A DNA stretch of 64,000 nucleotides from Candidatus Fusobacterium pullicola (lineage in GTDB: Bacteria; Fusobacteriota; Fusobacteriia; Fusobacteriales; Fusobacteriaceae). The stretch's first letter is position 1. The number at the start of each line of letters is the position of its first letter. The notes under the pieces were generated by a model that saw nothing but the letters and a program-made list of their open reading frames with translations, ran no database searches and had not been told where the DNA came from. The DNA lies in the NCBI GenBank assembly GCA_018883725.1, contig JAHLFN010000076.1:35510-99509 (forward strand), read 5' to 3'. Positions 26,225 to 35,506 of this stretch are shown here, piece after piece. The position numbers and the translations under genes are program-made.

Positions 26225-27183
26225 TATATCAACACTCCTATTAATTGAGATAAAATTATAAACGTAGCTAATCCTACCCAAGATGAAACATATAGAAGTT
26301 TTACTGCTTTTTTCACATCAGTTAAAGAAAAATCTCTTATCTTATCTCCAATAGTGGGTTTATCATGCCATTTTCCAAAATAGCTAGTTCTTCCACCAAA
26401 CTGTACTTCCAATGCTCCAGCAAAAGCAGCTTCAGAATGACCAGAGTTTGGACTAGAATGATTTAATCTATCTCTATAAAAAATCTTCCAAGCATTTTTA
26501 TAATTCATTCTTAAAATAAAAGCTCCAATAGGAATAATAAATCCTCCAGCTAACCTAGCAGGAATAAAATTAGCTATATCATCTATCTTAGCAGATATCA
26601 TTCCAAAATCTATATATTTATCATTTTTATATCCCACCATAGAATCTAAAGTATTTATTGCTTTATATCCCATAGCAAAAGGAAGAGCAAGAGATACTCC
26701 CTCCATAGAAAAGAAGCTTCCTACAAAGGCAAAAAACATAGGGGCAATAACTCCATCTACTGTATTCTCACTTATTGTCTCTAATATACTTCTTACTATT
26801 TGGGTAATGTCCATACTATTAGTATCTCTACTTACTAAATAAGATAACTCCTTTTTAGCTTTTTCCATATCTCCTTCTGCTAGAATATTACTAACTCTAA
26901 TTCCTTCATCAGCTAGACTTTTAGTTGCCAAAGTTGTATATAGGAAAAATACTTCCAATATGGTTGAAATTTTTGTGATATAGAAAGAGATAATAAAAGT
27001 AATTACTATTGTTAAGATAGCTAATAATCCACCTGTAATTTTTTTACACTTAAATCTATATAGGAGTTTTTCCAGTATCTCTATTAATTTTCCAATAAAT
27101 CTTACAGGGTGTGGAAACCAATATGGATCTCCTAAAATTAAATCTAATATATAGGCTATACTATATCTTATTATAAAGCTCAT
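26224..27183 (-). CDS. cbiB: Adenosylcobinamide-phosphate synthase
   Basis: 319-residue integral membrane protein with several hydrophobic segments. Landmarks: LDLILGDPYWFPHPVRFIG, LVSRDTNSMD, SENTVDGVIAPMFF, LNHSSPNSGHSEAAFAGALEV. It attaches aminopropanol (phosphate) to cobyric acid, so its neighbour CobD supplies its substrate. Confidence 0.95.
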   Translation of the reverse strand: MSFIIRYSIAYILDLILGDPYWFPHPVRFIGKLIEILEKLLYRFKCKKITGGLLAILTIVITFIISFYITKISTILEVFFLYTTLATKSLADEGIRVSNILAEGDMEKAKKELSYLVSRDTNSMDITQIVRSILETISENTVDGVIAPMFFAFVGSFFSMEGVSLALPFAMGYKAINTLDSMVGYKNDKYIDFGMISAKIDDIANFIPARLAGGFIIPIGAFILRMNYKNAWKIFYRDRLNHSSPNSGHSEAAFAGALEVQFGGRTSYFGKWHDKPTIGDKIRDFSLTDVKKAVKLLYVSSWVGLATFIILSQLIGVLI

Positions 27184-27184
27184 C

Positions 27185-28666
27185 TTATTCTCCTAATATC
27201 TCATATATTTTATCAATATCAACATTTTCTCTAAAAATCTTTTCCAATTTATCTAATTGTTGTTCTCTATATTCATCAAATGTTATTCCTTTCATTTGAA
27301 GTTCGATTCCCTTTTTTGCTCTCACTTTGTTTAGTATATTTCTAGTTATCTTTTCATTCTCAAATATTCCATGAAGATATGTTGCAAAGATATTCTCTCC
27401 CTTTACCACAGTAACTATTCTATCTTCATCATTGACCTTACTTTCATTTCCAAAAGTTACTCCTTGATGTATTTCGTATCCCTTTATCTCTTCTTCTTCA
27501 AGTCCTTCAAGTAATCCTGTACAATTAGAAAGCTTCCCTTCATACTGTGTAGTATTTTTTTCTTTTTCCATTACTGTTTCTAGTTCTAATAATCCCAATC
27601 CTGGTATCTCTTTAATTTCACTTTCAATTCCATATGGATCTTTTATTTTTTCTCCTAACATTTGAAAGCCACCACAGATACCTATTATTACCTTACCATT
27701 CTTTGAAGCTTTTATAATCTCTGTTGCTATTCCATTATCCTTTAACTCTTTTAAATCATCAATTGTATTTTTAGTTCCCGGGATAATAATGATATCCTCT
27801 TCTCCCATTTCATCTACAGAATTTATATATTTTATATTTATATCTTCAACCATTCTTAAGGCATCTATATCAGTAAAATTAGAAATATGTTTTAATTTTA
27901 TAACAGAGATATTTATTCCCTTTTTCTTTTGTAATCTCTTAAATCTTTCTGTTACACTATCTTCGTCCTCAATATCCACATTAGTATAAGGCATCACTCC
28001 AATCACAGGAATACCAGTTAATTTTTCTATCTCTTCCAATCCAGATTTCAAAATATTTATATCCCCTCTAAACTTGTTTATAATTACTCCCTTTACTCTT
28101 GCTCTTTCCTTTTCTGACATCAACATTATAGTTCCATAGATAGATGCAAAAACTCCACCTCTATCTATATCAGCTACTAAGATTACTGGAGAATCTGCCA
28201 TCTCCGCCATTTTCATATTTGCTATATCTTCACCTTTAATATTTATTTCAACTGGACTTCCTGCTCCTTCAAGTATAGATATATCATAATTTTCTCTTAT
28301 ATAATCATATGATTTCATAATTTCTGGTTTTAAAGATGTTTTAAATTTACCATACTCTATTCCACTCATGTTTCCAATAGATTTTCCATTGACTATAATT
28401 TGAATTTTTCTATCTGTTGTAGGTTTTAATAGAATTGGATTCATATACGCTTCTGGCTCTATCATACAAGCATATGCTTGCACTACTTGAGCTCTTCCCA
28501 TCTCTAACCCAGACTTTGTAACAAAAGAGTTTAAAGCCATATTTTGAGATTTGAATGGAGATACTTTATATCCATCTTTTGTTAATACTCTACATAAAGC
28601 TGTTACAGTAATACTTTTTCCAGCACCTGATGAAGTTCCTACTACCATAATATTCCTATGTTTCAT
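27185..28666 (-). CDS. cbiP: Cobyric acid synthase
   Basis: 493 residues. N-terminal ATP-binding GTSSGAGKSITVTALCR; C-terminal glutamine amidotransferase with VIIGICGGFQMLG (nucleophile Cys) and the His of ATYLHGIFEN. Amidates carboxylates b, d, e and g. First gene of the 13-gene operon, with GGGGTGA before the ATG, directly after the cobalamin riboswitch terminator. Cobalt insertion (cbiK/cbiX), cobA and cobU/S/T are not in the window. Confidence 0.96.
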   Translation of the reverse strand: MKHRNIMVVGTSSGAGKSITVTALCRVLTKDGYKVSPFKSQNMALNSFVTKSGLEMGRAQVVQAYACMIEPEAYMNPILLKPTTDRKIQIIVNGKSIGNMSGIEYGKFKTSLKPEIMKSYDYIRENYDISILEGAGSPVEINIKGEDIANMKMAEMADSPVILVADIDRGGVFASIYGTIMLMSEKERARVKGVIINKFRGDINILKSGLEEIEKLTGIPVIGVMPYTNVDIEDEDSVTERFKRLQKKKGINISVIKLKHISNFTDIDALRMVEDINIKYINSVDEMGEEDIIIIPGTKNTIDDLKELKDNGIATEIIKASKNGKVIIGICGGFQMLGEKIKDPYGIESEIKEIPGLGLLELETVMEKEKNTTQYEGKLSNCTGLLEGLEEEEIKGYEIHQGVTFGNESKVNDEDRIVTVVKGENIFATYLHGIFENEKITRNILNKVRAKKGIELQMKGITFDEYREQQLDKLEKIFRENVDIDKIYEILGE

Positions 28667-28680
28667 TTTTCACCCCAATA

Positions 28681-28734
28681 AAAAACCACATTAAAAAATA
28701 TGGGAAGTTCTTCCCATTTAATTGATTAATGTGG
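28681..28734 (-). terminator. Cobalamin riboswitch terminator
   Basis: CCACATTAA (28734-28726) pairs with TTAATGTGG (28694-28686) on the minus strand, enclosing a second ATGGGAAG/CTTCCCAT hairpin, then a U run (28685-28681). It precedes cbiP, so ligand-bound riboswitch should stop transcription here. Confidence 0.75.
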
Positions 28735-28739
28735 CTCAA

Positions 28740-28950
28740 AAAATATTTTCTTATCATTTTTCTACTCCTCCCGTCCGCGCAGGATAGTTAAATATTTTAA
28801 GCGAGATATCCTGACTTTGATTCTACCTACTCATACCCCTTCCCAATTTCTCAGTGGATAATGTACTTTCGTCCTCATTACAGTGGCGGGACCGTACAAG
28901 ATTTTCACTTGTTTCCCTCTACTTAAAACTTTACTTATCTCGACTCTTTT
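28740..28950 (-). promoter_or_regulatory. Cobalamin (B12) riboswitch
   Basis: The minus strand carries the conserved B12 box GCCACTGT (core near 28880-28890) in the context GGTCCCGCCACTGTAATGAG, followed by GGGAAGG and a pseudoknot-type 3' region near 28770-28790. It lies between a promoter and the cobalamin operon. Adenosylcobalamin binding would shut the operon off. Exact ends are approximate. Confidence 0.9.
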
Positions 28951-28955
28951 TATCC

Positions 28956-28985
28956 ATTATACCTTATCTTAAATAATCTCGTCAA
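28956..28985 (-). promoter_or_regulatory. Promoter of the cobalamin operon
   Basis: On the minus strand TTGACG (28985-28980), 18-base spacer, TATAAT (28961-28956). Confidence 0.7.
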
Positions 28986-29103
28986 GAAAAGAAATACTCT
29001 GAAGTATATATATTATTTCTTATTTTGAGTTATATAAGATATTTATTATATCAATAATTACTATTTTCTAAAATGATACATGCTTATGTTTTATTTCTCT
29101 TCA

Positions 29104-30651
29104 CTAATAATCTAAAAATTTTGATTTTCTTTCAAAGTATCCAAGTTTTTCATAATGAAATTTTGGATAGCTTAAATGAAGATATGATTTAGCTCTACTG
29201 CATCCTACATAGTAGAGTCTCTTCTCTTCTTCAAGAGTTTCTTCATCTATTCCACTTGGGAATATTCCGTCTAAAAGAACAGGAATAAAAACAACCTCCC
29301 ATTCTAATCCTTTAGATGAGTGTATGGAGTAAAGGGCTACACCTATTTTTTTATCTGTCTCTTTTTTATAATATGGTATTTTATACTCAAGTAATAATTT
29401 TTCTAACACCTTTATAGAGTACCTATTTCTAAATAATATAGCTATCTCTTCATAGGAAATTTTTTTACTATACTCTATAATTTTTTCACAAATATATCTT
29501 CCCTCTTTTTCTTCATCTTTAAAAGATATTTTTATTACCTTGGCAACTTTTCTTTCAGTTCCAATAACCTTTTTATTATATTTTAATTCAAAATTTTGAG
29601 ATATTCTATTTATATATTCTATTATCTCTTCACTACTTCTATAATTTTTTTCCAATTTAATCAATTGAGCATTCGGAAAGTCATCTCCAAATTTTAAAAT
29701 GTTAGTAAAATCTGCTCCTCTAAATCCATAAATACTCTGATAATCATCACCAACTACCATAAGATTTTTATCTGTTCCTATGAGAAGCTTTAAAAGTTCT
29801 CTTTGACTTAAATTACTATCTTGATATTCATCTACAACTAGATATTCAATACTTTTTTGTATTAGGGTTAAAAACTCTCTATTCTCTCTAAATTTTTTTA
29901 CAACCATATCGATTAAATCCTCAAATTCATATAAATTATTTTTCTTTTTATATTTTTTATATTCGGACTTAATAACTAGGATATCATCTATATACTCTTT
30001 TTCAAAAATTTCATCTAATTTTAATTTTCTTATTTCTAATTTTTCCAATTTATTAGAAAGCTCTTCAGCACTATAAAACTTTCCCTTAAACTTCTTATCC
30101 AGTTGAAGTTTTGCGATTATTCTAGCAATAATTTTTTCTCTTTCTCCATCTTCTAATATATTAAGGTTCTGTATCTCAAAAAGATTTTTATACTTATATA
30201 TTAACTTTGCACAGAAAGAATGAAATGTTGTTACAGTCGTTTCTAACTTATTTGTTCCCAAAATATTCTTTAATCTTTCTTTCATCTCTTCACTAGCTTT
30301 TCTTGTAAATGTTATCATTAAAATTTTTTCAGGTGCTACTCCATTTTCTATTAACCAAGCGGTACGATACACAATTGTTCTTGTCTTTCCAGAACCAGCT
30401 CCTGCTATAACAAGATACTGTCCCTCTGTTGAGAGAAGAGCTCTTATTTGCTCTTCATTAAGAAGAGATTGGTATTTTATTTTATAGTTTTTAGATAAAA
30501 GAGAGGTATCTACATATTTTACCTCTCTCTCTTCTAATCTTTTTATACTTTTTTGTAATGGAGAAATTTTGCTTCTTTTTATATTCCTCTCCCGTATATT
30601 TACCTCTTGTTTTTTATCTTTACTAAATAAATTTTTTAAAACTCCCCACAT
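29104..30651 (-). CDS. Compact UvrD/Rep-family ATP-dependent DNA helicase
   Basis: 515-residue superfamily 1 helicase. Motifs in order: Q-motif/Walker A LNEEQIRALLS...VIAGAGSGKT, Ia ITFTRKASEEM, II VVDEYQDSNLSQ, III VVGDDYQSIYGFRGAD, IV ..EKNYRSSEEI, V IHSSKGLEWEVVFIP, VI LYYVGCSRAK. It is much shorter than UvrD/PcrA (about 700), with an N-terminal basic extension of about 60 residues and short accessory (1B/2B) domains. Last gene of a three-gene minus-strand run. Confidence 0.9.
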   Translation of the reverse strand: MWGVLKNLFSKDKKQEVNIRERNIKRSKISPLQKSIKRLEEREVKYVDTSLLSKNYKIKYQSLLNEEQIRALLSTEGQYLVIAGAGSGKTRTIVYRTAWLIENGVAPEKILMITFTRKASEEMKERLKNILGTNKLETTVTTFHSFCAKLIYKYKNLFEIQNLNILEDGEREKIIARIIAKLQLDKKFKGKFYSAEELSNKLEKLEIRKLKLDEIFEKEYIDDILVIKSEYKKYKKKNNLYEFEDLIDMVVKKFRENREFLTLIQKSIEYLVVDEYQDSNLSQRELLKLLIGTDKNLMVVGDDYQSIYGFRGADFTNILKFGDDFPNAQLIKLEKNYRSSEEIIEYINRISQNFELKYNKKVIGTERKVAKVIKISFKDEEKEGRYICEKIIEYSKKISYEEIAILFRNRYSIKVLEKLLLEYKIPYYKKETDKKIGVALYSIHSSKGLEWEVVFIPVLLDGIFPSGIDEETLEEEKRLYYVGCSRAKSYLHLSYPKFHYEKLGYFERKSKFLDY

Positions 30652-30666
30652 TTTATCTACCCCCTA

Positions 30667-31623
30667 CTATTTATTAGCAAGAGCTTCCATTATCTCAACA
30701 CACTTTCTTGAAACTGTAAAATTATTTAACTCCGACTCTACTTTTTTAGAATTAATAGTTTTTATAAACTCTTCTATCTCATATCTCATATCATTTTCAT
30801 ATAGAGTAGTTCCTAAGATTTCCTCTTTTCCATCTCTATATTTGATAGTTATTCCTTTTACACTAGATACTTTATCTATAACAATAGATCCCTTTTCTCC
30901 AATTATCTCAGAAGGTGTTTTTTCATCAGTAATTTTTGAATAAGATACTACTGCTACTTTATCATCATAATTCAGTAGAAGAGTTCCACAACCATCTACT
31001 CCAGTACTTAATAAGTAATTACTTCCAATATAATTTTGGGGTTCTCCAAACATAGCCAAAGTAAAATATAGAGGATAGACCCCAATATCATATAAAGCTC
31101 CTCCAGCCATATTTTTATCAAAAATATTTGTAATCTCTCCAGACTTTAATTTATCATATCTTGATGAATATTGACAATATTTCAGCATAACCTGTCTAAC
31201 TACTCCTATCTTATCTAAATTTTCTTTTATAATTTTAAAATTTGGATTAGTAGTTGGTCTCATTGCTTCCATAAGTACCACACTGTTTCTTAAGGCTATA
31301 TCTTTCAATATATCAAACTCTTTTACAGTTGGTACTATTGGTTTTTCACAGATTACATTTTTTTTAGCTTCAAGTGAGAGCTTTGCTTGTTCAAAATGTT
31401 TCCCATTAGGTGAAGCTATATAGATAGCATCAATCTCAATATCCTCTAGCATTTTTTTCAGTTCTGTGTATACTTTAGTCACTCCAAATTTTTCAGCAAA
31501 ATTTTTACCTTTATTTTCATCTCTTGATAGAATAGCATATGCCTTACACCCATTTGTATTCTGTAAAGCATCTATAAATTTTTCACTGATACTACTTGTT
31601 CCTATTATTCCAAACTTTATCAT
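30667..31623 (-). CDS. Gfo/Idh/MocA-family oxidoreductase
   Basis: 318 residues: N-terminal Rossmann domain (KFGIIGTSSISEKFIDAL), the family's EKP motif in VICEKPIVPT, and a C-terminal substrate domain with GGALYDIGVYPLYF. NAD(P)-dependent oxidation or reduction of a sugar or related compound; substrate unknown. Lies 15 bases before the helicase gene. Confidence 0.9.
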   Translation of the reverse strand: MIKFGIIGTSSISEKFIDALQNTNGCKAYAILSRDENKGKNFAEKFGVTKVYTELKKMLEDIEIDAIYIASPNGKHFEQAKLSLEAKKNVICEKPIVPTVKEFDILKDIALRNSVVLMEAMRPTTNPNFKIIKENLDKIGVVRQVMLKYCQYSSRYDKLKSGEITNIFDKNMAGGALYDIGVYPLYFTLAMFGEPQNYIGSNYLLSTGVDGCGTLLLNYDDKVAVVSYSKITDEKTPSEIIGEKGSIVIDKVSSVKGITIKYRDGKEEILGTTLYENDMRYEIEEFIKTINSKKVESELNNFTVSRKCVEIMEALANK

Positions 31624-31686
31624 CTTTTTAGCTCCTTATATTTATATATTTTTCTAAATTGAGTATAGCTTATGAATTAAAAAAAA

Positions 31687-33201
31687 TCAATCTCTCTCTT
31701 TAAAATATTCTCCTAATAAAAAAGCTCCTAATACTATAAAAAGTATAATAGCTGAAAATGCTGAACTTTCCATATATTTTTTATTACTTACTAATGAATA
31801 GTTTACTAAAGAAGCAATTGGAAGAATATCTCCTAGTTGCATAGTATATACCACTGTAAACTCTCCAAATATAACAGCAAAAATTTGGAGAAAAGAGGAG
31901 ATAAATATATTTTTTAAAATTGGAAAATCCACATATCTAAATCTTTGATAAAAATTTTTACAATCTAATTCAGCTGCTTCTAATATTGTTATTGGAAATT
32001 TTTTTATATATTGATACATAAAAGAATATCCAATAGGGATAGCTCCTATAATATAACCAACAGCTAAAAGTATAATAAGTGGAATATTAAATAATATATT
32101 CATATAGTATAGAGTTATAGCAAGAAAAGCTCCAGATATTCCCATATTTGAAAATATAATTATATCCGTCAACCTGCTATAGTTTTTTATTATAACGTAT
32201 ATTAAAAAAACTGTTATTATACTAACAATAGCTGAAATTCCAAAAGAATTGATTATACTATTTATTATTTCATAATTTTCATTAAACTCATGGGAAAAAA
32301 GATTATAGTAAGCTTTTATTGAAAATTTTCCAGTATATTGATTAACAAAAGATAAGAGGAATGTTAATATAATTACCCCATATTGAAATAACATATATAT
32401 TAATGAATATATCTTAAATAGTGGATTTAAATTTTTTTCTTCCTGTTCTCCATAAATTTCATACTCTTTTATAAATAAGCCTAAAAAATTTAATGCTAGA
32501 AGAATTATAAACTGTATTCCACCTAAAATCATAGCTTTTGAAAAATCTGCTCCTCCCATTAAGGTATTAGCAATCTCCACTTCAATATTTGAATATTTTA
32601 TTCCACCTAAGGATAAAATTATTCCTAACCCTAAAAAGCAATAAGTAAATACTAAAATAAAGGCCCTGAATATTTGAGGAAGAATAATAGGGAGCTGTCC
32701 TTTTAAAAAAATAATAAAAGCTCCTGCGCCATCTATTCTCATAGCCTCTTCCAACTCCTTTGGAATTTTTTTTAATCCCTCACTTATATATTTTACAAAT
32801 ATTGGAGAATTATAAAAAACATTAGCAACTATAATTCCTTTAAGAGTATATAAGATATTCCACTCCTTTATTAATGGAAGATTAAATATAATTGAAAAAA
32901 TTGTAACTATTGATATCACAGGAAAGAAAAAAGGAATAAAAACCAATCCCTGTATTAACTTTGAAATGTTATCTTTCCTATATGCAGTATAATAGGCAGG
33001 TATTAATCCAATTAACAAAGCTATTATTGTCGAATATAATCCCTGTTTTATAGAAAACATTACTACCTCTTTAAGATATCTCTCCTTTAAAATTTCTAAG
33101 CTAGATATCTCAAAAAAATCCTTAGCAAAAAAGTAAATTGGAGTTAGCCACAATACTATATATATTCCATTTACTATATACTTTCCCAAATCTCTTTTCA
33201 T
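31687..33201 (-). CDS. Double-domain ABC transporter permease (FbpB/ThiP-like), orphan
   Basis: 504 residues with about twelve hydrophobic segments in two homologous halves, each carrying an EAA-type loop: EAMRIDGAGAFIIFLKGQLP in the first half and EAAELDCKNFYQRFRYVDFP in the second. This is the fused permease layout of ferric iron (FbpB/SfuB) and thiamine (ThiP) importers. No ATPase or binding protein gene is beside it, so partners must be elsewhere. The thiamine biosynthesis operon lies 2.3 kb away but is not contiguous. Confidence 0.82.
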   Translation of the reverse strand: MKRDLGKYIVNGIYIVLWLTPIYFFAKDFFEISSLEILKERYLKEVVMFSIKQGLYSTIIALLIGLIPAYYTAYRKDNISKLIQGLVFIPFFFPVISIVTIFSIIFNLPLIKEWNILYTLKGIIVANVFYNSPIFVKYISEGLKKIPKELEEAMRIDGAGAFIIFLKGQLPIILPQIFRAFILVFTYCFLGLGIILSLGGIKYSNIEVEIANTLMGGADFSKAMILGGIQFIILLALNFLGLFIKEYEIYGEQEEKNLNPLFKIYSLIYMLFQYGVIILTFLLSFVNQYTGKFSIKAYYNLFSHEFNENYEIINSIINSFGISAIVSIITVFLIYVIIKNYSRLTDIIIFSNMGISGAFLAITLYYMNILFNIPLIILLAVGYIIGAIPIGYSFMYQYIKKFPITILEAAELDCKNFYQRFRYVDFPILKNIFISSFLQIFAVIFGEFTVVYTMQLGDILPIASLVNYSLVSNKKYMESSAFSAIILFIVLGAFLLGEYFKERD

Positions 33202-33339
33202 TATTTTATTCTCACTTTCTATATAAATCTATTTCTTGTAAATTATATCAAATTTTTACTATCTTTACTATTATTCTCCTTTTCTTTTTTTATATTTTAT
33301 GGTAAGATCTAATATAAACTTAATAAAAAAGGTGGATTT

Positions 33340-34329
33340 ATGATATATTTTTTACACGGAGATACAGCTCCTTTGCAGATAAAATACGAAGAAATTATAG
33401 ATAAGATAAAGAGTAACAATCCCTCTATACCGGAGAAAATTTTTGATGCTTCCTTAGATGAAGTTACTTTATTTTTTGACTCTATATCTACTAACTCTAT
33501 TTTTTCACCTAAGGAATTAATAATTTTAAAGAGAGCTGAAGATTTTAAAAATTTAGATGGTATAGCCAAATCTTTAAAAATGTATAACTTAGCTCAAAAA
33601 GAGATAGTAATTGTTTACGAAGAGTTTTTAAATGATTACGGAAAAATTAAAAATCCAATTCCTAAAAAAACTTTGGATAGTTTCCAAGAGATAGCTGAAA
33701 TAATTTGTTTCAGAAAAGAGAATGAGAAGAAAGCTATTATTTTCTATATTCAACACGAATTAAATATTTCAGAATATGAAGCTGAAAAGTTTGTTGAGTT
33801 AGTTGGAGATGATTTTTTTAAAGTAAAAAATGAAGTAGAAAAAGTTAAAAGTTTTTTAGATGGAGATAGTTTTAATCTTGAAAAAGTTAAACCTCTTCTA
33901 TCTATTAATGAGGAGTATAATTTAAAAAATCTTATTGAGAATTTTCTTATCTCAAAAAATACAAAAGATTTACTTCACTTTGTTTCAAAGGAAAAGTTAC
34001 ATAACAATTTTATATATGGAATAGCTGAGGAATTAATATTTTATCTCAAGCTTTCATCTCTTGCCCAAGATAATATTTTAAATAAAAATATCTCATATAA
34101 AAAGTTTAATGAGGGAATATGTGAGAATATAAAGATGTTTTTCTTAACAGATAGAGGTTATCCTCACCCGTATACACTTTTTCTAAAATTAAAAAATATT
34201 GATATTTTTGATGAGTTTTTCTTAAGAAAAAAATTAAAAGAATTAACTTATTTAGAGTACAGTATTAAGAGTGGAAATTTAGATGTAGAGATAGGAGTAG
34301 AGGATTATATAATAGGTTTTTTCAGATAA
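33340..34329 (+). CDS. holA: DNA polymerase III delta subunit
   Basis: 329-residue HolA-like clamp-loader wrench. N-terminus MIYFLHGDTAPLQIKYEEII matches the family's start; the middle has ELNISEYEAEKFVELVGDDFFKVKNEVEKV and the C-terminal collar helices follow. Sequence is divergent, as usual for HolA. It reads divergently from the permease gene and ends in a strong terminator. Confidence 0.82.
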   Translation: MIYFLHGDTAPLQIKYEEIIDKIKSNNPSIPEKIFDASLDEVTLFFDSISTNSIFSPKELIILKRAEDFKNLDGIAKSLKMYNLAQKEIVIVYEEFLNDYGKIKNPIPKKTLDSFQEIAEIICFRKENEKKAIIFYIQHELNISEYEAEKFVELVGDDFFKVKNEVEKVKSFLDGDSFNLEKVKPLLSINEEYNLKNLIENFLISKNTKDLLHFVSKEKLHNNFIYGIAEELIFYLKLSSLAQDNILNKNISYKKFNEGICENIKMFFLTDRGYPHPYTLFLKLKNIDIFDEFFLRKKLKELTYLEYSIKSGNLDVEIGVEDYIIGFFR

Positions 34330-34331
34330 TG

Positions 34332-34393
34332 TTAAAAGAGTAATTTTTGGAATTCGAAAAAAGAGTTTCATTAATTACTCTTTTAATTTTTTG
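34332..34393 (+). terminator. Terminator after holA
   Basis: TTAAAAGAGTAATT (34332-34345) pairs with AATTACTCTTTTAA (34373-34386), then a T run. Confidence 0.8.
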
Positions 34394-34428
34394 GAATTTA
34401 AAGTAAATGTTTTTAAATTTATTTTAAT

Positions 34429-34449
34429 TTATAACTATTAATTATAGGA
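34429..34449. repeat. Left copy of a 21-bp direct repeat flanking the Bax-like gene
   Basis: The 21 bases here match 35486-35506 with one mismatch; the shared end is ATTAATTATAGGA. The repeats bracket a 1.04-kb segment that holds the Bax-like gene. The AT-rich composition lowers the weight of the match. Confidence 0.4.
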
Positions 34450-34519
34450 CTTATTTTTAGATGGTTACATTTTTTATAAATAACTATTAAAATATTTTTG
34501 AAAAAAGAATAAAAATTTC

Positions 34520-34548
34520 TTTACTTATGTTATTTATTTTGTTATACT
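34520..34548 (+). promoter_or_regulatory. Promoter of the Bax-like gene
   Basis: TTTACT (34520-34525), 17-base spacer, TATACT (34543-34548) with an extended TG at 34540-34541. Confidence 0.6.
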
Positions 34549-34581
34549 AATCCTGATTATTTTTTTTAGGAGAGTGTACAG

Positions 34582-35373
34582 ATGAGATTACAAAAATTAT
34601 TAACTTGTATTTTTATATTCCTTCTAGGAACTTTTCTTTATGGAGAAAGTAGTATTCCTAAAGTAGAATATAAAAAAGTTAAATTAAATAGTTTAGAGGA
34701 TATTAATACTTGGAAAAACTCTAACGAATTATATGTTTTTACAAATGTAAATGTTGATCTAAGAGAATTATCAACTATAACAAAAAAGAATACTTTTATA
34801 GCAATTTTACTTCCAGCTATTGATGTTGTTAATGCAGAAATAAAAAACAATAGAGAGATAGTAAAAACTTTATCACAAAAGGAAAATTTAACACCTGAAG
34901 AGCAAACTTATCTTGAAAATCTTTTTAAGACTTATAGAGTTGAATATGGAAATTTTGATGAGCTTAATTATCGTTTAATTATTTATCCTACATCTTTAAT
35001 TCTTACTCAAGGTGCTATTGAAAGTGCTTGGGCTACTTCGAGATTTTTTAGAGAGGGGAATAACCTATTTGGTGTTTGGTCAACAGATCCAAATGAACCT
35101 AGAATTCCAGCTAAGGGTGTTAGAGATAATGGATTTGTTCCTCATTTAAAAAAATATGAAAGTGTAAAAGATTCTGTTTCGGATTTTGTCTTAAATCTTT
35201 CAAGAAATAACTCTTACAAAACACTTAGAAAATTACTTAATGAGAACCAACCCCCTCAAGTTGTTGCACAAGGACTTATAAAATACTCTGAAGAGGGAGA
35301 AAAATACGTAAAAAAAGTTATAAATACTATGAATTATAATGAGTTTACCAAATATGATAACTACAATAAATAA
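34582..35373 (+). CDS. Secreted Bax-like glucosaminidase-domain protein
   Basis: 263 residues with an N-terminal signal peptide (LLTCIFIFLLGTFLYGES). The C-terminal half is the Bax/N-acetyl-beta-glucosaminidase fold: LTQGAIESAWATSRFFREGNNLFGVWS contains the catalytic glutamate, followed by FVPHLKKYESVKDSVSDFVLNLSRNNSY. It probably cuts peptidoglycan in the periplasm. It has its own promoter and terminator and is flanked by a short direct repeat. Confidence 0.85.
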   Translation: MRLQKLLTCIFIFLLGTFLYGESSIPKVEYKKVKLNSLEDINTWKNSNELYVFTNVNVDLRELSTITKKNTFIAILLPAIDVVNAEIKNNREIVKTLSQKENLTPEEQTYLENLFKTYRVEYGNFDELNYRLIIYPTSLILTQGAIESAWATSRFFREGNNLFGVWSTDPNEPRIPAKGVRDNGFVPHLKKYESVKDSVSDFVLNLSRNNSYKTLRKLLNENQPPQVVAQGLIKYSEEGEKYVKKVINTMNYNEFTKYDNYNK

Positions 35374-35401
35374 AGTGTAACTATTTTTATAAAATAACTT
35401 A

Positions 35402-35469
35402 ATGGGAGATAATATACTTTTAATTCTAATCTTGATTGATTATTTGTATATTTATCTCCCATTTTTTTA
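35402..35469 (+). terminator. Terminator after the Bax-like gene
   Basis: ATGGGAGATAA (35402-35412) pairs with TTATCTCCCAT (35452-35462), followed by a run of T. Confidence 0.75.
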
Positions 35470-35485
35470 TTTTATTATATTAATT

Positions 35486-35506
35486 TTATAATTATTAATT
35501 ATAGGA
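35486..35506. repeat. Right copy of the 21-bp direct repeat
   Basis: Matches 34429-34449 with one mismatch. It overlaps the last codons and stop of thiE (35499-35501). Confidence 0.4.
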
